Positions 1 through 4,979 of a stretch of DNA of 10,122 bases are shown piece after piece. The notes under the pieces are model-generated. The model was not told the DNA's origin and did no database searches. It saw nothing but the letters and a program-made list of their open reading frames with translations. Source of the DNA: Dehalococcoidia bacterium (GTDB lineage: Bacteria > Chloroflexota > Dehalococcoidia > GIF9 > AB-539-J10). The stretch is taken from positions 1 to 10,122 of the forward strand of contig JAOUDT010000032.1 in the NCBI GenBank assembly GCA_029859145.1, written 5' to 3'. A program made the position numbers and the translations under genes. Positions within the stretch are counted from its first letter, which is position 1. Each line of letters begins with the position of its first letter.

Positions 1-207
1 AACTGGGACCTGGCTCAAGAGGTAGCCAAGAAGTTTCCGGTCATAATCGCCGGTGGGCTCGATCCGGAGAATGTAGCCATGCTGATTGAGAGAGTGGCGC
101 CGTGGGGAGTGGATGTCTCTTCGGGGGTGGAGACGGCAGGAGTCAAGGACGCGTCTAAGATAAAAGCATTCATTGAAGCAGTGAGGAAAGCCGATGAAAA
201 AAGATAA
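1..207 (+). CDS. trpF: Phosphoribosylanthranilate isomerase, C-terminal part (5' end outside window)
   Basis: Frame 1 is open from the first base to TAA at 205-207 and gives the last 68 residues. The segment IIAGGLDPENV followed by GVDVSSGVET and a GVKD-KI-FIEAVR tail is the C-terminal (beta-alpha)8 phosphate-binding end of TrpF, which converts N-(5-phosphoribosyl)anthranilate to CdRP in tryptophan synthesis. The GGL and DVSSGVE loops are those that grip the substrate phosphate in this family. The gene overlaps the following trpB by 14 bp, and trpB and trpA follow directly, which fits a trp operon. The N-terminal half, including the catalytic cysteine region, is outside the window, so its integrity cannot be judged. 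Confidence 0.93.
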   Translation, partial: NWDLAQEVAKKFPVIIAGGLDPENVAMLIERVAPWGVDVSSGVETAGVKDASKIKAFIEAVRKADEKR

Positions 208-1396
208 GCAGCTGCCCAATTCTCAAGGCTATTTCGGACAGTTCGGCGGCAGGTTTGTGCCGGAAACCCTTTTGCCGGCTTTAGACGAACTGGAAACAGC
301 TTACGAAAAGGCAAGACGTGATGCATCTTTTTGGACTGAATTTGGTTCTTTGTCCCATGACTATGCGGGAAGGCCAACACCACTTTATTTCGCGGAAAGG
401 CTTACCAGGCATTGTGGCGGGGCGCAAATCTTCCTAAAAAGGGAAGACCTCCTTCATACTGGAGCTCATAAGATAAACAATGCTCTGGGCCAAGGACTCC
501 TGGCCAGGAGGATGAAAAAACGAAGGATCATCGCTGAGACTGGCGCTGGACAGCATGGCGTAGCCACTGCCACCATATGTGCCAAGTTGGGGCTGAATTG
601 TGTCGTCTATATGGGCGAGGAAGATGTGCAGCGCCAAGCCCTCAACGTCTTCCGCATGAAGCTTCTGGGGGCCGAGCTGCGACCGGTCTCCTCAGGCACG
701 AAAACGTTGAAAGATGCCATCAATGAGGCAATCAGAGACTGGGTGACGAACGTGTCAAATACTTACTACCTTCTGGGCTCAGTGGTAGGTCCCCATCCCT
801 ACCCGCTCATGGTGCGCGATTTTCAGTCAGTCATAGGCAAAGAAGCCAGAGAGCAAATCTTGGTTCAATGCGGTCGCCTGCCCGACTACATCATCGCGTG
901 TGTCGGCGGAGGCAGCAACTCCATCGGTATTTTCCATCCCTTTGTGAACGATGAGAACGTCAAGTTTGTCGGCGTAGAAGCAGCGGGAAAGGGAATCAGG
1001 ACAGGTCAACACGCCGCCACGCTGGCTGCCGGTGCAGTTGGGGTGCTACATGGGGCGAAATCTTATGTCCTTCAGGATGATGCCGGCCAGATTCTGGGAA
1101 CTCACAGCATTGCCGCTGGACTGGACTACCCTGGAGTAGGACCCGAGCATAGCTACTACAAGAGTATTGGACGCGCCACCTATGTGGCAGTAAATGATAA
1201 GGAGGCGCTGAAGGCCTTCCAGCTTCTCTGCCATACCGAGGGTATTATTCCGGCGCTCGAGCCTTCCCACGCCATATCCTACGCGGCCAAGATGGCAGGC
1301 TCCCTAGACAGGGGGCAAATCATTGTAGTCAACTTGAGTGGGCATGGCGACAAGGATATGGACATTGTAACCGAAGCACTGGGGGTGAGACTTTGA
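194..1396 (+). CDS. trpB: Tryptophan synthase beta subunit, TrpB1 type
   Basis: This 400-residue protein has the usual TrpB1 length. It condenses indole with L-serine using pyridoxal phosphate and normally works as an alpha2-beta2 complex with TrpA. Visible landmarks are GGRFVPETL near 18-26, the PLP-lysine motif HTGAHKINNALGQ with K93, the catalytic glutamate E115 in AETGAGQHG, the PLP-phosphate loop GGGSN at 238-242, D311 in GLDYPGVGPEHS, and S382 in LSGHGDKD. All key residues are present. The ATG at 194 lies inside the end of trpF and has a GAGGA ribosome site at 183-187. The stop overlaps the TTG start of trpA. The HPYPLMVRDFQ segment belongs to the communication domain that contacts TrpA, so this copy is the expected TrpA partner. 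Confidence 0.98.
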   Translation: MKKDKQLPNSQGYFGQFGGRFVPETLLPALDELETAYEKARRDASFWTEFGSLSHDYAGRPTPLYFAERLTRHCGGAQIFLKREDLLHTGAHKINNALGQGLLARRMKKRRIIAETGAGQHGVATATICAKLGLNCVVYMGEEDVQRQALNVFRMKLLGAELRPVSSGTKTLKDAINEAIRDWVTNVSNTYYLLGSVVGPHPYPLMVRDFQSVIGKEAREQILVQCGRLPDYIIACVGGGSNSIGIFHPFVNDENVKFVGVEAAGKGIRTGQHAATLAAGAVGVLHGAKSYVLQDDAGQILGTHSIAAGLDYPGVGPEHSYYKSIGRATYVAVNDKEALKAFQLLCHTEGIIPALEPSHAISYAAKMAGSLDRGQIIVVNLSGHGDKDMDIVTEALGVRL

Positions 1397-2166
1397 GCCG
1401 CATCGCTTCAGTTTTTGCCCGGCCAAATCATACTGCTCTCATTCCCTACGTCACAGTAGGTTATCCCACTGTTGAAACAACCCTGAAGGCAGTGCCCCTT
1501 TTCGCCAGCGTTGGATGCGATATCATCGAGCTGGGCATTCCCTTTTCCGACCCCCTGGCCGACGGTGCTACCATCCAGAGAGCAAGTTATGAAGCACTCA
1601 GGCAAGGAATTGACCCTGAAGTTTGCTTTGAAGTGGCTCAGGAGCTAAGACGGCAAGTAGAAATCCCTCTCGTGTTTATGACTTACTATAACCCTGTGCT
1701 TAGGTTTGGCCCGGAGCAGTTCTGCTCAAAGTGCGCCGAGGTGGGAATTGACGGGTTGATTATACCTGACCTCCCACCCGAGGAAGGAAAAGAGCTAGAA
1801 GAATCAACCAAAAGGCACGGGCTCGACCTTGTCTATCTTCTAAGCCCGGCTAGCACCGAAGAACGTATTAAGCTAGTGACCAGCAGATCCAGCGGCTTCG
1901 TCTACCTGGTTTCCCTGACCGGTGTTACTGGTGCCAGGGACATCCTCCCGGAGGAATTGGAGAGCTTCGTAACTCATGTTCGAAGAATGACCGAAAAGCC
2001 TCTTTGCGTTGGGTTTGGAGTCTCCACTCCCGAGCAAGCGCGGAGAGTAGCCAGGGTAGCTGATGGCGTCATTGTGGGCAGTCGTATTATACAGCTGCTC
2101 AGCAAGGATAAATCACTCAGGAATGCCTGCTCTTTTGTCAAACGTCTGAGAGAGGCCTTATCGTAG
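1393..2166 (+). CDS. trpA: Tryptophan synthase alpha subunit
   Basis: This 257-residue TIM-barrel protein cleaves indole-3-glycerol phosphate to indole and glyceraldehyde-3-phosphate and channels indole to TrpB. The catalytic pair is intact: E46 in IELGIPFSDP and D57 in ADGATIQ. The barrel phosphate-binding parts are visible as SLTGVTGAR and CVGFGVSTPEQ, followed by ADGVIVGSRI. I accept the TTG at 1393 because it overlaps the trpB stop (TTGA), and because the protein then begins MSRIASVF, as TrpA proteins usually do. No ATG or GTG gives a plausible alternative. The ribosome site is weak (GGTGAG at 1384-1389, very close to the start), so translation probably depends on ribosomes arriving from trpB. 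Confidence 0.97.
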   Translation: MSRIASVFARPNHTALIPYVTVGYPTVETTLKAVPLFASVGCDIIELGIPFSDPLADGATIQRASYEALRQGIDPEVCFEVAQELRRQVEIPLVFMTYYNPVLRFGPEQFCSKCAEVGIDGLIIPDLPPEEGKELEESTKRHGLDLVYLLSPASTEERIKLVTSRSSGFVYLVSLTGVTGARDILPEELESFVTHVRRMTEKPLCVGFGVSTPEQARRVARVADGVIVGSRIIQLLSKDKSLRNACSFVKRLREALS

Positions 2167-2184
2167 AAGGAGGTCCATATGTAG
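2167..2184 (+). promoter_or_regulatory. Start-stop element: consensus Shine-Dalgarno followed by ATG-TAG
   Basis: Immediately after the trpA stop codon (TAG 2164-2166) lies AAGGAGGT (2167-2174), a full anti-16S match. An ATG stands 5 nt past AGGAGG at 2179-2181, followed directly by TAG at 2182-2184. This is seen in the sequence. It is either a minimal one-codon reading frame able to hold a ribosome, or a relic of an earlier gene start. The real start of the next gene, with its own ribosome site, follows 48 nt downstream. Any regulatory role is inference. Confidence 0.5.
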
Positions 2185-2231
2185 GGTACCCGTTTGAAAT
2201 TATAGTCAAGCAAAAATCGCAAGGAGGATAC

Positions 2232-3584
2232 ATGGATACAAAAGTTATGTTAACTGAAAAAGAGATGCCCACCCGCTGGTACAACATTCAAGCTGACCTG
2301 CCCGAGCCCCTGCCACCGCTGCGGCATCCAGCGACTAAAGAGCCCACGCGCCTTCCACCTCCCCTCTTCCCAGAGGCCTTGAACGAACAAGAGTTCAGCA
2401 AAGAAAGGTGGATTGAGATCCCCGAGGAGTTGCAGGAGATTTACAAGCTATGGCGGCCCACTCCCCTAATGAGAGCTCACCGCCTGGAGAAAGCCCTGGG
2501 AACCCCAGCCAGGATTTACTATAAGTATGAAGGCGTCAGCCCGGCCGGCAGCCATAAGCCCAACACCGCTGTAGCCCAGGCCTACTACAACAAGAAAGAG
2601 GGCGTCAACCGACTAACTACCGAGACCGGTGCTGGACAGTGGGGCAGTGCTCTAGCTATGGGCTGTATGTTCTTGGGTCTCGAGTGCAAGGTCTATATGG
2701 TCAAGGCAAGCTACTACCAGAAACCATATCGCCGGGTGATGATGGAGACCTGGGGAGCCAAAGTGGTACCAAGCCCCAGCCAGGAAACTGAGATAGGGAG
2801 AAAAATTCTCAAAGATGACCCTAATTGCTCGGGGAGTCTGGGCATCGCTATCAGCGAGGCTTGTGAGGAGGCTTTTGCCCGCGATGACACTAAGTATTCT
2901 TTGGGCAGCGTGTTGAACCATGTGTTGATGCACCAGACTATCATAGGACAGGAAGCTAAAAAGCAGCTCGAGAAGATCGATGTTTACCCAGATATGATTG
3001 TGGGCTGCATCGGCGGCGGTTCCAATTTCGCCGGGCTGTTCCTGCCCTTCGTCACAGACAAGATCAAAGGAAAGAAGCCCAAGCTCCAGATTATCTGTGT
3101 TGAGCCCCAGGCTTGCCCTACAGTGACCAAGGGCATTTATACCTGGGACTACGGCGATGTAGCTGGGCTGGCGCCAATTGCCCTGATGTACACTCTTGGG
3201 CACAGCTTCGTCCCACCCCCAGTCCATGCTGGCGGATTAAGGTATCACGGAATGGCCCCTATTATATGCCACCTGCACAAGCTGGGCTTTGTCGAAGCGC
3301 GTGCCGAGTACCAGATACCCGTTTTCAAAGCGGCGGTGCAATTCGCTCGCACCGAGGGCATCATACCGGCACCGGAGCCATCGCATGCCATAAAGGTTGT
3401 CATTGATGAAGCCTTGAAGTGCAAGGAATCAGGGGAGAAGAAGGATATTCTTCTGGCCCTGAGCGGGCATGGACACTTCGACCTGGGTGCCTATGATGAG
3501 TATTTATCAGGCAAACTCCAGGATTACGAGTATCCCAAGGAGATGGTAGAGAAGGCTCTAGCCGACCTACCGAAGGTAGCCTGA
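2232..3584 (+). CDS. trpB2: Tryptophan synthase beta-like protein, TrpB2 type
   Basis: This 450-residue PLP enzyme is longer than TrpB1. It has the N-terminal extension of the TrpB2 subfamily (RWYNIQADLPEPLPP at 15-29, then LWRPTPL). Landmarks are K109 in AGSHKPNTA (PLP lysine), E131 in TETGAGQWG, GGGSNFAG from 261, EGIIPAPEPSHA near 375-386, and SGHGHFDLGAYDEY from 411. TrpB2 proteins make tryptophan from indole. Family work has shown that at least some prefer O-phosphoserine over serine and bind TrpA weakly or not at all, because the TrpA-contact residues differ. The ATG at 2232 has an excellent AAGGAGGA site at 2221-2228. The gene is the last in the trp cluster, 65 bp after trpA and ahead of a hairpin terminator. 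Finding it in the same cluster as a complete trpB1-trpA pair is noteworthy. Substrate preference cannot be read from the sequence here. Confidence 0.93.
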   Translation: MDTKVMLTEKEMPTRWYNIQADLPEPLPPLRHPATKEPTRLPPPLFPEALNEQEFSKERWIEIPEELQEIYKLWRPTPLMRAHRLEKALGTPARIYYKYEGVSPAGSHKPNTAVAQAYYNKKEGVNRLTTETGAGQWGSALAMGCMFLGLECKVYMVKASYYQKPYRRVMMETWGAKVVPSPSQETEIGRKILKDDPNCSGSLGIAISEACEEAFARDDTKYSLGSVLNHVLMHQTIIGQEAKKQLEKIDVYPDMIVGCIGGGSNFAGLFLPFVTDKIKGKKPKLQIICVEPQACPTVTKGIYTWDYGDVAGLAPIALMYTLGHSFVPPPVHAGGLRYHGMAPIICHLHKLGFVEARAEYQIPVFKAAVQFARTEGIIPAPEPSHAIKVVIDEALKCKESGEKKDILLALSGHGHFDLGAYDEYLSGKLQDYEYPKEMVEKALADLPKVA

Positions 3585-3591
3585 AAAGGAT

Positions 3592-3631
3592 GGCTGGCGC
3601 CACGGTCAGGAAGATCGCCGTGCCGCCAGCC
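3592..3631. terminator. Strong hairpin between convergent genes, probable bidirectional terminator
   Basis: Arms 3592-3605 and 3618-3631 pair at 13 of 14 positions (GGCTGGCG, one mismatch, CACGG) around a 12-nt loop. It starts 8 bp after the trpB2 stop and lies 49 bp beyond the end of the opposing hydrolase gene. On the plus strand no long T-run follows. On the minus strand the stem is followed by a CCTTTTC stretch, so it fits intrinsic termination best for the minus-strand unit. Function is inferred from position and structure. Confidence 0.6.
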
Positions 3632-3679
3632 CCCAATATTTGCGCGTTGAAAACAAGAGGCTGAGGCCGTGAGTCGCGA

Positions 3680-4456
3680 CTACAGGGCAATTTTCATGTC
3701 TTCATGGCCGATGATTATGTCAGCTTCAAGTTCCTGAGCGACTTGAGCCACCTCTTCCTTAATCTCCTGCTCATAAGGATTCCCGATATGAATGATAATG
3801 ACGCGAGGCAAATACCTTTTGAGATTGCGAAATTGTATGAGCTCTTCTCTTAGAAGCCTTGGGCAAAGATGACCGGCCTTTTTGAGCCAGTCTTCATACT
3901 TGTCGGGGCCGGCGACTTCAGTAACAAGCAACTGGGGAGAAACATGCTGCCAGCAGTCTGATATTCCCACTGTAGTGTCGCCGGTGCAAAAAAGGCTTTT
4001 GCCGTCCGAAGAGGTGATTTGATAGCCGACGGCAGGTACGGAGTGCTTCGCCGGCACTGCTAAAACATCATAACCGGCAATGGTTCTTCTGTCATAAGGC
4101 TCGATAGCCTCAACTATGAGAGTTGGCTTCTCTTTGCTGGGGTATTCCAGGAAATTGGCATATATCTGGCCGTCAAGAAGACACCTGGTGACGATATCGA
4201 GCGTGTAGCGCGGGGCATAAACCGCCAGTTGCTTTCGCCAGTAGTAGCCAGCGTTCGCGGCCAGCGTCACCAGGTCACGGGTATGGTCGAAGTGGTGGTG
4301 GGTAAGCAAAACGGTATCTATCTTCTTCTGTTCGGGAAGGGAAAGTGCAGAGGTAAGTCCACCAGCATCTACAACCAGAACACCATCAATTAATAGAGAG
4401 GTTAGCCGTGCCCCTTTTAGCTCAGCTAGATGGGCACCTAGGATCTGGACTTCCAC
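3680..4456 (-). CDS. Metallo-beta-lactamase-fold hydrolase, class II cyclic-nucleotide phosphodiesterase-like
   Basis: The 258-residue protein has the metal-binding signature H53-x-H55-x-D57-H58 (THHHFDHT), a further histidine at 138 (PAKHSVPAVGY), D160 in CTGDTT and H223 in IIHIGNPYE. This is the full two-metal ligand set of the MBL fold. Three features resemble class II cAMP phosphodiesterases: the LLDGQIYANF segment before the third histidine, the TEVAGP segment after CTGDTT, and AGHLCPRLLREEL before the last histidine. No signal peptide is visible, so it is probably cytoplasmic. Translation starts at GTG (4456-4454), 1 nt after the stop of the upstream PadR gene. The ribosome site is weak, which points to coupling. 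The substrate is uncertain: a cyclic nucleotide, another phosphodiester or a thioester are all possible for this fold. Confidence 0.8.
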   Translation of the reverse strand: MEVQILGAHLAELKGARLTSLLIDGVLVVDAGGLTSALSLPEQKKIDTVLLTHHHFDHTRDLVTLAANAGYYWRKQLAVYAPRYTLDIVTRCLLDGQIYANFLEYPSKEKPTLIVEAIEPYDRRTIAGYDVLAVPAKHSVPAVGYQITSSDGKSLFCTGDTTVGISDCWQHVSPQLLVTEVAGPDKYEDWLKKAGHLCPRLLREELIQFRNLKRYLPRVIIIHIGNPYEQEIKEEVAQVAQELEADIIIGHEDMKIAL

Positions 4457-4457
4457 T

Positions 4458-4793
4458 TTACTGGCTGTCTATGACTCTCTCAGTAGCACCAAAGAATTTC
4501 TGCCACTGAGTTAATTCTTCAGCCAGAATCTGACGGCCTTTCTCGGTCAGTTGGTAACACCGGCGCTTTTGTCTGGAAATCTGCTGCCAGGTACTTGACA
4601 CAAGCCCTCTCTTCTCCAAGCGACGCAATGCGGAGTAAAGGGTGCTTGCAGTAAGGTCAAAATAGCCTTCGCTCCTGCGCTCCAGTTCTCTGGCAATCTC
4701 GTAGCCGTGTATGGGCACCAGTTCGCCTATAATGAAGAGCAGCAAAGGCTCCACAACGCCCCGCAGTGATTGATAGACATAAGACCGAGACAT
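4458..4793 (-). CDS. PadR-family winged-helix transcriptional regulator
   Basis: The 111-residue protein has the PadR pattern: HGYEIARELERRS at 29-41, the recognition-helix stretch TASTLYSALRRLEKRGLV at 48-65, then a basic wing (RQKRRCYQLTEKGR) and a short C-terminal helix for dimerisation. PadR proteins are usually repressors that release DNA on binding a small ligand or on titration, and they commonly control adjacent transporter or membrane-protein genes. It starts at ATG (4793-4791) and is followed 1 nt later by the MBL hydrolase, so the two form one operon. It is divergent from the RCC1-repeat protein gene, with a shared promoter region of about 180 bp. The likely targets are its own operon and that divergent gene (inference). 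Confidence 0.9.
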   Translation of the reverse strand: MSRSYVYQSLRGVVEPLLLFIIGELVPIHGYEIARELERRSEGYFDLTASTLYSALRRLEKRGLVSSTWQQISRQKRRCYQLTEKGRQILAEELTQWQKFFGATERVIDSQ

Positions 4794-4802
4794 AGCCTCT
4801 TT

Positions 4803-4830
4803 AGTATATCACCTAGAATCTAATTGTCAA
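4803..4830 (-). promoter_or_regulatory. Promoter of the padR-hydrolase operon
   Basis: On the minus strand TTGACA (4830-4825) and TATACT (4808-4803) are separated by 16 bp, and a TG one base before the -10 gives an extended -10. This is a near-consensus housekeeping sigma promoter. Transcription should begin about 6-8 nt past the -10, around 4795-4797, only a few bases from the ATG at 4793. The mRNA would then be leaderless or nearly so, and the AGAGG stretch upstream of the ATG would not be fully transcribed. Confidence 0.75.
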
Positions 4831-4869
4831 CATCACAAGGACTAGGTGGGGTGCGTAACATGTGATATA
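4805..4869. repeat. Inverted repeat TATATCAC / GTGATATA spanning the divergent promoters
   Basis: The 8-bp arms are at 4805-4812 and 4862-4869 and match perfectly, with 49 bp between them. Each arm covers most of one -10 element, so on each strand the promoter reads GTGATATA followed by CT or AT. It could be a pair of operator half-sites for the adjacent PadR protein. It could also simply be two similar extended -10 elements, because most of the octamer is itself promoter consensus. Confidence 0.45.
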
Positions 4870-4871
4870 AT
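4863..4871 (+). promoter_or_regulatory. Extended -10 promoter for the RCC1-repeat protein gene
   Basis: TG at 4863-4864, one spacer base, then a perfect TATAAT at 4866-4871 form a complete extended -10. No good -35 hexamer stands 17 bp upstream, which extended -10 promoters tolerate and which often means activator dependence or tuning. Transcription would begin near 4878 and leave a leader of about 100 nt before the ATG at 4977. The leader contains a 10-bp palindrome, TCACCGGTGA (4925-4934). Confidence 0.65.
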
Positions 4872-4966
4872 GAGACTGTAAGTTGGAGATTTGCGGCGGC
4901 TAAACTTCGTGGAAGGAGAAACTCTCACCGGTGAAAGGTGTTTCAGTTCTCGCATGGAGGACAATC

Positions 4967-4979
4967 GGAGGTGGCGATG
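4967..4979 (+). promoter_or_regulatory. Ribosome binding site that sets the start of the repeat protein
   Basis: GGAGGT at 4967-4972 stands 4 nt before ATG at 4977. A GTG in the same frame at 4938 would add 13 residues ahead of the signal peptide and has no well-placed site of its own. From the ATG the protein begins MKNGKTLL, the basic n-region of a normal Sec signal peptide. That decides the choice. Confidence 0.75.

Noticed and set aside
2178..2206. TATAGT at 2201-2206 as a promoter for trpB2
   Set aside because: No recognisable -35 lies at a suitable distance, and no extended -10 TG is present. Co-transcription with trpA is simpler.
3672..3681. Perfect 10-bp palindrome AGTCGCGACT overlapping the end of the hydrolase gene
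   Set aside because: It is too short to act as a hairpin, with no loop. It is isolated and probably incidental, and the stronger 3592-3631 hairpin explains termination.
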